Made by a program: the position numbers and the translations under genes
Part shown: piece by piece, positions 23,300-34,534 of the stretch
How positions within the stretch are numbered: position 1 is the first letter of the stretch
Layout: every line of letters begins with the position of its first letter
The notes under the pieces: generated by a model
Seen by the model: the letters and a program-made list of their open reading frames with translations, nothing else
Told to the model about the DNA's origin: nothing
The model's database searches: none
Origin: Lunularia cruciata
Taxonomy: Eukaryota > Streptophyta > Marchantiopsida > Lunulariales > Lunulariaceae
Direction: 5' to 3'
DNA length: 64,000 bases
Assembly: GCA_948567375.1 (NCBI GenBank)
Contig: OX419762.1
Span: 10,484,001-10,548,000 of the forward strand

Positions 23300-24540
23300 T
23301 GGGTGAGTGCATTTGCAAGTTGCCTCTTGCCTTCCACATACATGATTGTCATGTTGAACCATTTTCTCCACTCTTCCCACCGAATCTGCTGATGAGAGAG
23401 ATCTTTTTATGTCTCAAGACAAACTAGAGGTTTCTAATCTATCTCCACTACAAATGCCTTCTCACCAAGATAGTGCTTCCAATTCTTGGTTGCAAGGACA
23501 ATAGCCTACTCTTCTTGTTTGGTGGTGTGATAGTTGCATTTTGTTGGTGACAACTTCCGCAAGAAATATGCAACTAGGTGCCATCCGTCATACCACTCTT
23601 GTTGTAGAAATGCTCCTATTGCTATGCTTGATGCATTCATAGCCAACTTGATTAGACATTTTGGGTCATATCATTTCAAGATTGGTGCATGTAGTAGTGA
23701 GTCTTTCAATTCTTGAAAAGCCAATTCTTGTGTGGTTCCCATATTCACTTTTTCCCCTTTCTAAGAAATGCTATAAGAGGCTATACCACCCTGAAGAAGT
23801 CTTTGAAAATTGATGATAGAACCCCATCAACCCCAAGAAGCTCCTGAGTTGAGTCTGATCCTCTAGAGCACACCATCCACACCATTTCTGAATGACCATT
23901 TTATTTGTGAACACTTGGATACTTGCTGCACTTACTCTATGTTCAAAGACTTGCAAAACTCACACATTGAGATTTTGGCATATAAATGATTTTGTCGTAG
24001 AATTTGGAGGACTTCTTGCAAATGTTGCTTGTGTTCCATCATCATCGTATTGTAGACAAGAATATCATTTAGAAAAATAATAACAAATTTATCCAAGTAT
24101 GGACAAAATATGTCATTCATCAAGCTCATGAAAGTAGCTAGTGTGTTGGTGAGGCCAAACGGCATCACCAGGTACTCAAAGTGACCATACCTTGTTCAGA
24201 AAGTAATTTTATGAACTTCTTCCTCCACAATCCAAATCTGGTTGTACCCACTTCACAAATTGAGTTTGGTGAAGTATTTTGCCCAATTGAGTTGATCAAA
24301 CAAGTCATCCATGCAAGGTAAGGGGTATATGTTCTTTATTGTCTGTTGATTTAGGCCCCAATGGTCAATGCACATACGCATTGTACCATCCTCTTTTTTA
24401 ACAAACAAAACAAGAGCCCCATATGGTGATACGTTAGGTTGGATAAATCCTTTTTGCAACATATCTTCAATTTGAGCCTTACACTCCTCCAACTCATGGA
24501 ATGATAGATGGTATAGGTACAAGGTCTCTTCCTAGGAATT
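23300..24540 (-). pseudogene. RT and RNase H remnant of element I
   Basis: Frames at 24253-24522 and 23932-24168 carry RT fingers and palm blocks ([27 protein letters not shown] and a LNDILVY segment at the catalytic position). RNase H sequence follows to about 23300. Clear Ty3/gypsy pol, broken. Confidence 0.75.
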
Positions 24541-24889
24541 ATCTCAATGTTTTGGTCTACTCTCCTTTTTGGTGGTAATCTTGATGGTAGGTCATCCAGG
24601 AAGACATCTTGGAAATCATTAACCACATCTTTCAATTTCTCAAGAACTTGTCCGTCAAGTTGTGCACTCTGGACTTCTCTTATTAGATCCATGAAACATC
24701 TATGCATATTATAGATCACTATTTTCCCTATGATATGGAGAGATTCTTCTTGCCTACGTGCTCTATCTTTAACTCCAATGATCTTCCATTGGTGAGTTCT
24801 CACTACTTTCTTTCTCCAATTGACCATGGGATTGTAGTGCTCCATCCATAGCATACCTAATATTGGATCATAATGAGCTAATTGTATCA

Positions 24890-26245
24890 CTTGCTACTTG
24901 ATTGCTTCTTGATATTCTCCTACAAAGAGTGCTACTTTTTTGGGTAATGACTCAATCCTCTCTGTCTATTCGTAACTCAACTACTTCACTCTCATCCTTC
25001 TCTAGATCTATCCCCAATCTCAGTGCAACAAAGCAAGACAAGAAATTCTCTGTTGCTCCAAGATCTATCTATACTCTCACCTGATTGCCTTTTAGGACTC
25101 TATCAATTGTGAGTTTTCCTTTTGGATCTTTGCGCACTCGTTCGCTTCCTCTCACTTTTTTGCTTACCAATTCAGCCAATAAGGCTATGAGATACATTTA
25201 CTGGCAATCTTTGTTTTTTGAGGTGATTTTTGCATCCTCCTCTTTAGTTCATCTCTTCATGTTGTACAAGCAATCTTTGAGTGTTCAAAGATTACTTGTA
25301 TAGAGGCCAAAGGCCTTTAAGAAGATAGGCATGACAATTGATGGATATATGCCCAATATGGCCATAATTATAACAACAATATTGTTCTCCTCAAGGTCCT
25401 TCTCCTTGTACAACTCCCTCTCTTTGTTCTTCCACTCGTCCCTATTCTCCTCCGAGTGGCCGTGGTCCTTGGTCTTGAAACCAAAGGTTGCTCAATTCCA
25501 TAAGAACTGGTCCACCCATGTGTGGCATTTCCACCCCATAATGTTGAGACTAAACTACTCCTTCACCTTCTCCAAGTGCCCCAGCTATTCTTTGGGTGCA
25601 AGCAATGGCCTCAAATATATTATGAGGATTTTGTACCATGACTTCTTGGTGAATTTGCTCCTTTAGCCCTCATTTGAAATTTCTAGTGCCTTTGTTGGGC
25701 TCATGTTGATTATTACGACTTGTAGATCAAGAAAGGCCTCCACTTACTCTTGTACGCTATTCTTTTGCCTCAATCTCCGTAGATAGGTTTGAGCCATCTG
25801 CATGGAGTACAAAAATTGGAAATTCTTTAGTAGTTCTTCTTGCATTGCTATCCATGTCACGTCTCTTCCTTCTACCAATCTTTCTTGATTGTTCCCAAGC
25901 ATCGTACCATGTGAGTGCTTTATTAGTCAAGTACCCACATGCAAACATACCTATGGACTGCTTGGTGATCTCCATTGAGAACAATTTGAAGTATTAATTC
26001 ATCCTTGAAATCCAATTCTCCATTACTTCCATAGAATGTTGCCCTTTGTAGGGCTCAATGTTGTAGGTCTTCTTCATCCATAGTAACAATGTGGCTTCAT
26101 TGTTGATCGGGTTTGGTGCCATTGGCATCGGTGTCTCTCCAAGAACTTCAACCACAAGGATTGGGTTTTGTGATGGTTCTCCCTTTTGCACTGTTTGGTC
26201 ATTCCTGAAGGTTTGTACTTGACTTTGTAATGCCTCCATGGTCAT
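24890..26245 (-). pseudogene. Gag, zinc knuckle and protease remnants of element I
   Basis: The frame 25994-26245 carries a gag N-terminal region (YKGQHSMEVMENWISRMN), and 25757-25984 carries the following gag helix block (NKALTWYDAW). A knuckle-like CYNYGHIGHISINC lies near 25380-25340, and a protease-like DLGATENF segment near 25060. Chromovirus-like order; decayed. Confidence 0.65.
25265..25300. repeat. Inverted repeat, 16-bp arms
   Basis: TACAAGCAATCTTTGA (25265-25280) and its reverse complement (25285-25300) differ at one base, around a GTGT loop. It lies in the gag-protease remnant of element I. Confidence 0.85.
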
Positions 26246-26913
26246 CTTGATATCTCAAAACTCATTCAACATCCCCTACATTCCTTGCATCAGCTCCTGT
26301 AATTGTGGATCCAAGGTTCCTACAGACACTCAATATCTACTTCCTACTTCAATAAAGAGTTAACATGATCACTCGGGAGGGCACACGAACTATCAAGACT
26401 ACCATTGAAACTTCAAAGACTATCACTTGTTGATAAATTCCTCACCAAAATTTCTGACTACAAAATCTCTTTTGGTCATCACTTTTGGTCTAACTACGTA
26501 ACAAATTTCTACTTGAGTGTTGAAAGGGAGAGGATTTAAGATACTCAAATCCATCACATTATAATTGAGACTGTCAAATCCGTTCTCTATCATAAATCAC
26601 TATAGGAAGAATCACCAGATTTGGTGAATTCATCATTATGTCCATGAACTCTTCTCTAAAATGGTAAATAGGATATACTCTCACTTTCTCTCATTGGATG
26701 TACATAAACTTGATATGAAATGGATTCAAGAATGGAAAGCAAGATGCAATAAATTGTCCACCAAGAGCTTCCATCCCATCCTCTCTCTAAAACACCCCTA
26801 ACTTGTCAATTATATTGCAATATTTCTCTCCAAAATTACTCAATCTTAGTAGCCCATGTTCTTCCAAGAGGGGTGATCCACTCTCTTGGATTGAAACACC
26901 TACTTTGATACTA

Positions 26914-27497
26914 TTATAATATTCAAAGGATAGAGAAAATCAATAGAGAAAACATGAATTCCACACTCAAACTCCGATGCCCCAAAAGAGCACCTTCTCT
27001 TTATTATATAGCTAAAGAGGATCTCCTCCAAGAGATATCCCCCATAGGATTAGGTACATGGATAGGTGATCTATTAACAAGCTCCACCGTTAGATTACTT
27101 GCTTGGATGAGTGACATGTCGGTCCTGGTCCCATCTGGTTGATCAAAGTTTTGATTAGAGGGAATTTTTTAGGGAATCTTTGTATAAGAGTCTCAAAATC
27201 ATGTGGATGAGGTACCATTGGAGAGCTCTTAATGATACAAACCTAGGGGGAGGTAAGGCTAGCCTTTCTTGTATTGGGGCACAATCAACACATTTTTGAG
27301 GCTTAATTTATCTATTTAGGCCTCCAAAATTGCCTCTAAATTTTTCAAGCCTATTTTGGCCTTTGCCTTATTAGTAGAAGTGCTCTTTTGGTGATACCTC
27401 TATTTGATCTACTTTCTCCATCATCTATAATATCCTTTTTCATGTCACCACCCCAAGTTTCATCTCTATATCATATGCCTAACTATTGATTTTAAAG
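26914..27497 (-). mobile_element. 5' LTR of element I (L2 copy 1)
   Basis: Minus-orientation LTR of about 585 bp with a CTATATAATAAAGAG TATA region (+ strand 26999-27013). It is followed inward by a primer-binding-site-like TAGTATCAAAGTAGG (26899-26913), close to the plant initiator-Met type TGGTATCAGAGC. It matches 27531-28107 in opposite orientation. Confidence 0.65.
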
Positions 27498-27530
27498 TTT
27501 CCAAGCGTGTTTTTATTTTTGACCTATTAA

Positions 27531-28107
27531 TGTAATACAAATAGCTAGACATATTATCTAAAGGTGAAAATTGACTTGGTAACATATAGAAGGATGTTGT
27601 ATCCAATGGGCTAGGCAGAGTAGATAGAGATGTCATCCAAAGAGTACTTCTACTAATAGGGTAGAAGCCAAAAATAGCCTAAAAACTTTAGAGCCAATTT
27701 TGGAGGCCTAAAGAGATGAATTAGACATTGCAAATAAAAACAGTTCTCCCCTAAAAGAAAAAAAGGCTTGTCTTCTCCCACTATGGTTCATCTCATTAGG
27801 AGCTTTCCAATGGTACCTCACCCACATCATTTTGAGCTCCCTATATTGGTCAAACCTGTTTGACCAACTAGATAGGACAAGGATTGGCACGTCACCCATC
27901 CAAACAACTAATCCAAGGATGGAGCTCATTGATAGGTCACCAATACATGTATCCAATCCAAGGGTAGAGCTTCCTTTGAGGGGATCCTCTTTGCTATATA
28001 ATAAAGAGAAGGTGCTCCTTTGGGGGGCATCGGAGGATTGAGTATGACACTTGTGTTTGTTCTCTTGTATATCTCTTGGAGAGGTCTCTTGTCTTCAGAG
28101 TATTATA
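27531..28107 (+). mobile_element. L2 LTR copy 2, inverted relative to copy 1
   Basis: Begins TGTAATACAAATAGC and aligns in + orientation with the reverse complement of 26914-27497, including the shared GCTATATAATAAAGAGAAGG box (27990-28009) and CATCGGAG block. A degenerate primer-site-like stretch follows at 28100-28117. Its 5' end faces that of copy 1 across about 33 bp, so the two form a long imperfect inverted repeat. Confidence 0.6.
27846..27867. repeat. Short perfect inverted repeat in L2 copy 2
   Basis: TTGGTCAAAC, a CT spacer, and the exact reverse complement GTTTGACCAA. The aligned place in L2 copy 1 lacks this perfect symmetry. Confidence 0.8.
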
Positions 28108-28117
28108 ATTAGTACAA

Positions 28118-28233
28118 TTACTCTTTTGGTGATACCTCTTTCTGATCTACTTAATCCATGATGTATAACATCCTTCTAGATGTTACCAAACCAAATTTCA
28201 TCTCTAGATCATATGTCTAGTTATTGGTATTAC
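28118..28233 (-). mobile_element. L2 LTR copy 3, 5' fragment
   Basis: Minus-orientation match to the first about 115 bp of the L2 LTR: the CTCTTTTGGTGATACCTCT block also seen at 27390-27410, ending in GGTATTACA, the reverse complement of the TGTAATACC start. It abuts the truncated family A LTR at 28234. Confidence 0.6.
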
Positions 28234-28754
28234 ATGGACACACAAACCTTTTTGTTTTGGATTTTTCTATAGTGCAAGGATAGCCCATGTGAAGAAATCC
28301 TTGACTTAGTAGTTGGATCAAGATTAGACCACATGCTTAGGGGAATATTCCTATGAGGATGAATATTCCTTTACACTTTACACTTTATTTGACTTTTAGC
28401 ATAGTAATTTGAGTTATTCTAACAATTAGTAACTTTGGTGCATAACTATTTCACAAGAATATAAACTAGGGGTGAGGAGATACTCATCATCTTTCCATTT
28501 GCAACTAACTCTCTATCTCTCTTTGAGTTCTTTAGTGAGCAATGGTTTGAGTGTTGGAGTGCTAGCCTTGGAGGAGTATGATGGAGTTGGGGTTCCTTGC
28601 CTTCTTAATCCATGGTGCTCTATCATTATAGCCATTAGAGGTTCATCTTGAGTGAGAGACACGTTGGTTCACATTTTTGGTTCAGTTGCCAGGACCTCTC
28701 TAGGAGGTAAGGTAATGTAACCCTATACTAGATAAAAGGAAGCTATGAGAGCTC
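28234..28754 (+). mobile_element. Older family A copy: LTR part, primer site, leader
   Basis: 28234-28673 matches the 3' two-thirds of the family A LTR and ends TTGGTTCACA. After four T residues comes TGGTTCAGTTGCCAGGA (28678-28694), the counterpart of the primer site in the young element. The leader runs to 28754, where the young element is inserted; it resumes at 36548. This is a + strand 5' end; it may belong to copy B or copy C further right. Clearly older than 28755-36547. Confidence 0.8.
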
Positions 28755-29433
28755 TGTGAGCCGGCCTGTCTCTCACTCAGGATGAACCTCTGATGGCTAT
28801 TATGGTAGCGCACCATGGACTAAGAAGGCAAGGAACCCCAACTCCATCATACTCCTCCAAGGCTAACACTCCAAGACTCAAGACATTGCTCACTAGAGAA
28901 CTCAATGAGAGAGAGATAGTTGCAAATGAAAGGATGATGAGTACCTCCTCACACCTTGTTTATATACTTGTGAAATAGTTACGTACCAAAGTTACTAATT
29001 ACCGTAGTAACTCAAGTTACTAGACTAAAAGTCAAGTAAAGTCAAAAAGTAGAAAGGAATATCCATTCACATGGGCATATTCCCCTTATCTTGACCCAAC
29101 CACTAAAGCAAGGATTCCTTCACATGGGCTATCCTTGGACTAAAGAAGAATCCAAAACAAAAAGGCTTGCGGGCCCAAGAGTTCTCAACTCTTTCCCCAA
29201 AGCCAAACACCTAGGAATAATACCAAGTCAACACACTAAAATCCAAAATAGTGGTGCTCATCTTTTCTACTTCCTCTAAAGTAAGGTCCCATCTATCTTA
29301 GCTATGACTAACTTTAGCTAACCATGACTAATATAGAACCATCCTTTATCTCTATATAAATAATATCTCTTAAGTACTTGTAATACTAAGCTAAATATCA
29401 CAATACCACACACATGCACAAATGGGTGTTACA
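28755..29433 (-). repeat. 3' LTR of the young family A element
   Basis: 679 bp, apparently identical to 35869-36547. In element orientation it carries the box TATATAAACAAGG (TATA region, read from + 28950-28965) and ends in GGCTCACA. Confidence 0.92.
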
Positions 29434-29446
29434 TTTACCCCCGGAC
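29434..29446 (-). promoter_or_regulatory. Polypurine tract of the young family A element
   Basis: In element orientation GTCCGGGGGTAAA directly precedes the 3' LTR start TGTAAC, the usual place for plus-strand priming. The same tract precedes the LTR of copy B (44923-44935). Confidence 0.8.
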
Positions 29447-29481
29447 TAAGTTTTCACTTTGTCCTCAAAGTGAAGGTCTCT

Positions 29482-32400
29482 CTACCTTCTATGGTACATC
29501 TTCAACTTATCATGGTTAATCCTATCAAAGTGTCTTCCTCCCAACTCCTTGAGATCATAAGTGTAATTTCCCCACACCTTCTCTACTATGAAAGGTCCAA
29601 AGTACTTAGGCAAAAACTTCTTTTGCACTCTCTTGAATCGAATGGAATCAAACAACATTACCCAATCACCTTCTTTGAAAGGCTCCACCTTCTTCTTGCC
29701 TTGCCTCTTGTCATAGCTCTCCTTTTGTTTCCTTTGGGCTTGCTCCACTCGAACCATAGCAACTGCTCTTGCCTCTTCCAACTCCATGAGTTGATCCTTC
29801 CTTGACTTCTCTGCATCACTTCCTTGTGCTTTCTTCAATCTCCTATGAATGCTTTGGAAGGTAGGAAGATCAAAGTGAATAGGTAAGGTAGACTCAATAC
29901 CATACACCAATTGGAATGGAGAATATCCAGTGGAAGTCTTCATGGTTGTCCTATACTCCCACAAAACTGCATGAATCCTCTTGTCCCAATGATGTTTAGC
30001 CCCCTCCATTTCTGCATCTTTGGCCAACATCATGCACAAGGTCTGATTGGTTCTCTCTGCCAAGCCATTGGAATTTGGCTTATAGGATGTAGTTACTCTA
30101 TGTGTGATAGAGAAATGTCGTAGCATGGCTGTAGTAATGCTTCCTGTAAACTCTCCTCCTCTATCAGAAACCAACTCCAAAGGGCATCCAAACCTAGTGA
30201 TAATGCGTTCATAAAGAAATCTACCCACTTCATCTTCATTCTTGTCCCTCAATGGTCTAGCCTCAACCCACTTGGTAAGGTAATCAGTAACTACCACAAT
30301 GTACCGATTGTTCCTTGGGGTTCTATTGAGAGGTCCTACAAAATCAATTCCCCACTTCTCAAAGGGTCCTAGCAATGGAATTGATCTAAGTGGTGGAGTG
30401 GATGTAGACTTTCTAGCAAAAGCTTGACAAACATGACAAGTTTTGCAATAATCAAGACAATCCTTGAAAATCCCTCTCCAATGGTAACCTGCATCTAGAA
30501 TCTTGAAAGCAGTCACCTTTCCTGCAAAGTGTCCTCCACATACTAAACCTTCATGAAACTCCTTTATGAGTAGGATAGACTCTTCCTTACCCACTGCTCT
30601 TCGAAGTAGACCATCTGCTCCTTGGTGAAAAAGAATATCCTCCACCATTGTGTAAGGTCTAGATCTTGCTGCAAGGGCCTTCCTCTCCCTAGCATGCATC
30701 CCTTCTGGATAGTTACCTCTTGTCACAAAATCCACAATCTCCTTGTACTCCATTGGAATCTCTTGAGTGACTGAGATTGTCATGAGCTCCTCATCCGGGA
30801 AGGAATCATCTACTGGCTCATCTCCATCATGATCATAGGCTCTAGATAACAAATCAGCATTTGCATGTTTCTTTCCTGGCCTATCCTCAATTGTGTAGTC
30901 ATACTCAGACAAGAGTATCATCCACCTTGCTAGTCTCCCTTCAACATTAGGCTTGTTGAAGATGTACTTCAAAGCCTTGTGATCCGTGACAATTGTGGCT
31001 TTCCCTCCAATCAAGTAGTGTCTAAACTTCTTGAGACCAAAGATCACTGCCAACCCTTCTCTCTCTGTGACAGAGTAGTTCTTCTCTGCTGAAACCATCT
31101 GCCTACTAGCATAAGCTATTGGATGATCATGCCCATCTTGGTCTAATTGACTAAGAGTGCATCCTATAGCTACATTAGAAGCATCAGTGTAGAGGATGAA
31201 AGGCTTACTCCAATCAGGTTTAGCAAGAATTGGAGCTACAACAAGGGATTGCTTGAGCTCCTCAAAAGCTTTGAGAGCCTCCTTGTCTTCCAAAATCACC
31301 ATGTAATCTACACCCTTCTTCATGTAGATGGTCAATGCATAAGCCTTGTTGGAAAATGAGAAGATGAACCTCCTATAGTACCCAACCATTCCCAAGAATT
31401 GGCGTAACTTTGTCAAGCTTGAAGGGAATGGAAGGTCTGAGATTTTCCTCACCTTCTCAGGATCAACTGCTATTCCATCCTTGGAGATGATGTGCCCCAA
31501 AAGTAGACCTTCTTCACATCCAAAAATGCACTTCTCTGGGTTGAGTGATGCATTTGCCTCATCCAAGCGTTGCAAGACTTTGATTAGGTGCTCAAAGTGC
31601 TCCTCCTTGCTCCCATAGACACAAAAGTCATCAATGAAATCTCTCACAAATTTCCCAATGAAAGGTTCAAATACCTTGTTCATGAACCGTTGGAATGTGG
31701 CTGGAGCATTGCAAAGCCCAAAAGGCATGACCTTGAAAGCGTAAGTTCCCCAAGGTGTGGTGAATGTGGTGAGTTGTTGATGCTCTGGTGCAATCTTTAT
31801 TTGGTTATATCCACTATAACCATCTCCAAAACTGTACCTCTCATGACCTGCAACCTCCTCCAAGATCTCATCAATGAATGGCAATGGGTAGTAGTCCTTC
31901 TTGGTAACAGCATTAAGCTTCTTGTAATCCACACATACCCGAAGCTTGCCATTCTTTTTCTTCACAATGACAATTGGAGACACCCATTCTGAATTCTCCA
32001 CCTCAAAGATAAATCCAGCCTCCTTGAGCTTATCAATCTCCTCCTTCACAACCAAAGATATTGGTGGGCTAATGCGACGTTGCTTTTGGCGGATTGGTCT
32101 TGCATGTGACTCCACCTCTATCTTGTGCTCCTCCAAGGTGACTTCCTTCAAATCCTTGTAACTAAAAGCAAACACATGGATGAACTTGCGGAAAATCTCC
32201 TCAAATCTCACCTTCTCCTCCTTGGTAACATTTGGGCCATACTTGAGGGTAGATAACCTTCTCTCTACCTCCTCAAGTGTCAATGGTGATTTATCTGGGT
32301 CCTTCAAAACCTCTGGCTTAGGTGCAAAATCCATAGCACACAAGGGATACACATCTGAATCAGATTCAGATTCATCTTCCTCCGTGGAAGTCTCCTCTTC

Positions 32401-34299
32401 CATGCTTGTGTCCACACCTGAAGCTCCTTCTTCAGAATCTGATTCCCAATAATTAGAAGATGGGGTATCTGAATGTGAAGTGTTGGTGGTGTTAGTCACA
32501 GGAACAGTGACTCTATGGTTTGATGGCCCAATCCTCAAGTACCCTTTGTGCCATCGATCAGTTGTGCGTGCTGCTCTCAACCATGGCCTCCCAAGAAGTA
32601 AGTCATAGCTTGAATCCTTCAAGACTTGGAAAGTCATGAGATTTTGAACTACCATAACTGAAACTACCACCTTATCCATCACCCCTACTGGTCGAACTTG
32701 TTGCTTGTTTGCCATGCTCACCACAAATGTTGAAGGTCTTGAGGGTATCATACCCAACTTCTTCATCAACCTTTCTGACATGGCATTCACTGCTGATCCT
32801 CCATCAACCAATGCATCCTTGATGTTGTGACCATTCACTCTCACATCAATCTTGGAGGCATATTCACAAGCCTCCCATGGTGCTGGCTTGGCATCCACCA
32901 CCCCCATTGATACTGGAACTTTTGCCTTCTTCTTCTTTTTGCTCCTTGTAGAACTCAAACCACCTCTAAGCTCCTTTCTCAAGGTAGGGTTCAAAGCAAT
33001 TAATTGGCCCACTGTGATGTTAGCCTTGTGACTACCAACATCCTCCAACACATTGTAGTTCCATTGTTGCTTTGAGATCAAGAAGTCCTCCATCCCCAAC
33101 TTCTTCCTTGGAGTCTTTGTTGTTGAGGTGCGAGTGCTCCTAGTAGACATAGGAGTATCCTTGCTTGAAGTAAATCCTTGAGAAGAGTGAACATCCTCTG
33201 CAAAACGAGCTCTCTTCTTCTCTTGTGCCAAAAGCTCCAAATTAAGACCCTTGGAGTTTGAGCACTCTCCCTTCTCATACTTGCTCTCAACCACATCTAT
33301 GGATGCTATCCCCTTACCTTTGTTGGGATTAGGAGCCACTTGGGTTTCACTACCTCCCTCTTTCCCTCTATTGGCTCCCTCATAACCCCTTCCTCCATGG
33401 TAAGTGGAATTTGGGCAATTCCTTTGGATATGGCCTCTTCCTCCACAACCAAAACAATTTCTATCATTGAAATTGTTGGCTGGTTGGCCTCCTCTATATG
33501 GATAGTTTCCATAACTCCTAGGTCCTCTCCCTACATTCTGATCCACCTCTCTCTTCTCCCATAGTTGCACCACATTGATCTTGAGATCCGCAAGTTGTTC
33601 TGTGATGGTTTGGAGTGGATCTTTTGGTGGAGGTGCAAGATCTGGAGCAACTACTACTTGTGGTGCAACCCTTGTCACCAAAGTATCAGAAGTTCCACCA
33701 TACTTGTAGCCTTGAGGAGGATGCACAACCTCCTTCACCACCAAATCACTCTCATCCCCTTCCAAACTCTCCTCCATACGAATTGCGATCTTGATAGCTT
33801 CAACCTTGGAAGAAGGTTTCTCATATCTCACCTTGCTTCTAATTTGTGGTCTCAATCCTCCCACAAAATTCTTGGTGAGCATGGCCCCTATGCCAATCAT
33901 TGTAGTCTCCACATCATCCCCACCCTTCCTCAACACTATGCGAAATCTGGACTCCAACTTTTCCACTCTTTCCACATAGACCCTCACTTTCTCTCCATCT
34001 CCTTGCTTGAGAAATGTAACCTCACTCATCAATCTCTCATAACTCTCATCAGGAAGAAAGTTCTCAATGAGTGCTGAAGTCAAAGTCTCCCAAGACTCCT
34101 CTTCCCCCTCTCTCCTCTCTCTCTTTTGGTATTCTGACTCATACCATGTAAGTGCTGCATCCTCAAAGAAATCTGGTAATAATGAGGCCCACTCATTCTT
34201 CCTCCTCTCATTGTTTCCTATGCAAGCTCTCTTGAAGTCTCTCACAAAGGCCTCCACATCTTCTCCATCCTTGCCAAAGAAAACCGGAAGTTTCCCCAT
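29482..34299 (-). CDS. Gag-pol polyprotein of the young family A element
   Basis: One frame of 1605 codons. Gag region about residues 5-200; CCHC knuckle CFGCGGRGHIQRNC about 282-295; protease VDGGSAVNAMS about 498; reverse transcriptase about 720-900 with FIDDF at 888-892; RNase H about 1030-1155 (YTDAS, TEREGLAVIF, VTDHKAL, NADLLSR); integrase with an HHCC finger about 1246-1290, then catalytic Asp near 1336 (VTDYLTKW), Asp near 1377 (SDRGGEF) and Glu near 1410 (GLAERTN). A GPF module lies about 1565 (KYFGPFIVEKV). It ends in KLKMYHRR with no chromodomain. The start is the first ATG, in MGKLPVFFGKDGEDVEAFV, a typical gag beginning. Gag and pol share one frame, so no frameshift is needed between them. 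Confidence 0.92.
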   Translation of the reverse strand: MGKLPVFFGKDGEDVEAFVRDFKRACIGNNERRKNEWASLLPDFFEDAALTWYESEYQKRERREGEEESWETLTSALIENFLPDESYERLMSEVTFLKQGDGEKVRVYVERVEKLESRFRIVLRKGGDDVETTMIGIGAMLTKNFVGGLRPQIRSKVRYEKPSSKVEAIKIAIRMEESLEGDESDLVVKEVVHPPQGYKYGGTSDTLVTRVAPQVVVAPDLAPPPKDPLQTITEQLADLKINVVQLWEKREVDQNVGRGPRSYGNYPYRGGQPANNFNDRNCFGCGGRGHIQRNCPNSTYHGGRGYEGANRGKEGGSETQVAPNPNKGKGIASIDVVESKYEKGECSNSKGLNLELLAQEKKRARFAEDVHSSQGFTSSKDTPMSTRSTRTSTTKTPRKKLGMEDFLISKQQWNYNVLEDVGSHKANITVGQLIALNPTLRKELRGGLSSTRSKKKKKAKVPVSMGVVDAKPAPWEACEYASKIDVRVNGHNIKDALVDGGSAVNAMSERLMKKLGMIPSRPSTFVVSMANKQQVRPVGVMDKVVVSVMVVQNLMTFQVLKDSSYDLLLGRPWLRAARTTDRWHKGYLRIGPSNHRVTVPVTNTTNTSHSDTPSSNYWESDSEEGASGVDTSMEEETSTEEDESESDSDVYPLCAMDFAPKPEVLKDPDKSPLTLEEVERRLSTLKYGPNVTKEEKVRFEEIFRKFIHVFAFSYKDLKEVTLEEHKIEVESHARPIRQKQRRISPPISLVVKEEIDKLKEAGFIFEVENSEWVSPIVIVKKKNGKLRVCVDYKKLNAVTKKDYYPLPFIDEILEEVAGHERYSFGDGYSGYNQIKIAPEHQQLTTFTTPWGTYAFKVMPFGLCNAPATFQRFMNKVFEPFIGKFVRDFIDDFCVYGSKEEHFEHLIKVLQRLDEANASLNPEKCIFGCEEGLLLGHIISKDGIAVDPEKVRKISDLPFPSSLTKLRQFLGMVGYYRRFIFSFSNKAYALTIYMKKGVDYMVILEDKEALKAFEELKQSLVVAPILAKPDWSKPFILYTDASNVAIGCTLSQLDQDGHDHPIAYASRQMVSAEKNYSVTEREGLAVIFGLKKFRHYLIGGKATIVTDHKALKYIFNKPNVEGRLARWMILLSEYDYTIEDRPGKKHANADLLSRAYDHDGDEPVDDSFPDEELMTISVTQEIPMEYKEIVDFVTRGNYPEGMHARERKALAARSRPYTMVEDILFHQGADGLLRRAVGKEESILLIKEFHEGLVCGGHFAGKVTAFKILDAGYHWRGIFKDCLDYCKTCHVCQAFARKSTSTPPLRSIPLLGPFEKWGIDFVGPLNRTPRNNRYIVVVTDYLTKWVEARPLRDKNEDEVGRFLYERIITRFGCPLELVSDRGGEFTGSITTAMLRHFSITHRVTTSYKPNSNGLAERTNQTLCMMLAKDAEMEGAKHHWDKRIHAVLWEYRTTMKTSTGYSPFQLVYGIESTLPIHFDLPTFQSIHRRLKKAQGSDAEKSRKDQLMELEEARAVAMVRVEQAQRKQKESYDKRQGKKKVEPFKEGDWVMLFDSIRFKRVQKKFLPKYFGPFIVEKVWGNYTYDLKELGGRHFDRINHDKLKMYHRR

Positions 34300-34534
34300 C
34301 TTAACCCCTCACTATCTTTCTTTTCTCTTAATTTTTTTTTTCTCTTTTATTTTCTCTCACTCTATTACTAATAGAGTATATACATGACTAACACCATCTG
34401 AGAATAATCCACTCTAGGGAACACAAAAGGTTCAGGTTGCTCCAAGATTTCTATAGCAACATCAAATCCTAGAGTGCATATTAATCTAACTCTCATGGAT
34501 AGTTTATCCATAAGTTGAAAGATTATCTCCATCA

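Larger units (their letters stand above)
22459..27497 (-). mobile_element. Element I: old Ty3/gypsy retroelement, broken
   Basis: Minus-strand Ty3/gypsy element in order: 5' LTR (26914-27497), primer site, leader (to about 26250), gag (26245-25640), zinc knuckle and protease (25390-24890), RT and RNase H (24540-23300) and integrase (23100-22459). RT blocks such as [19 protein letters not shown] and [12 protein letters not shown] are those of plant chromovirus-type elements (Tekay/Del-like). The integrase end, where a chromodomain would sit, is lost beneath a family A LTR. The 3' LTR is not seen. Many breaks; old. Confidence 0.75.

Noticed and set aside
33565-34077. 170-codon + strand frame, and others on the + strand at 29422-34387
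   Set aside because: They lie antisense to the gag-pol frame of the young element and mirror its codons; shadows, with no motif of their own.
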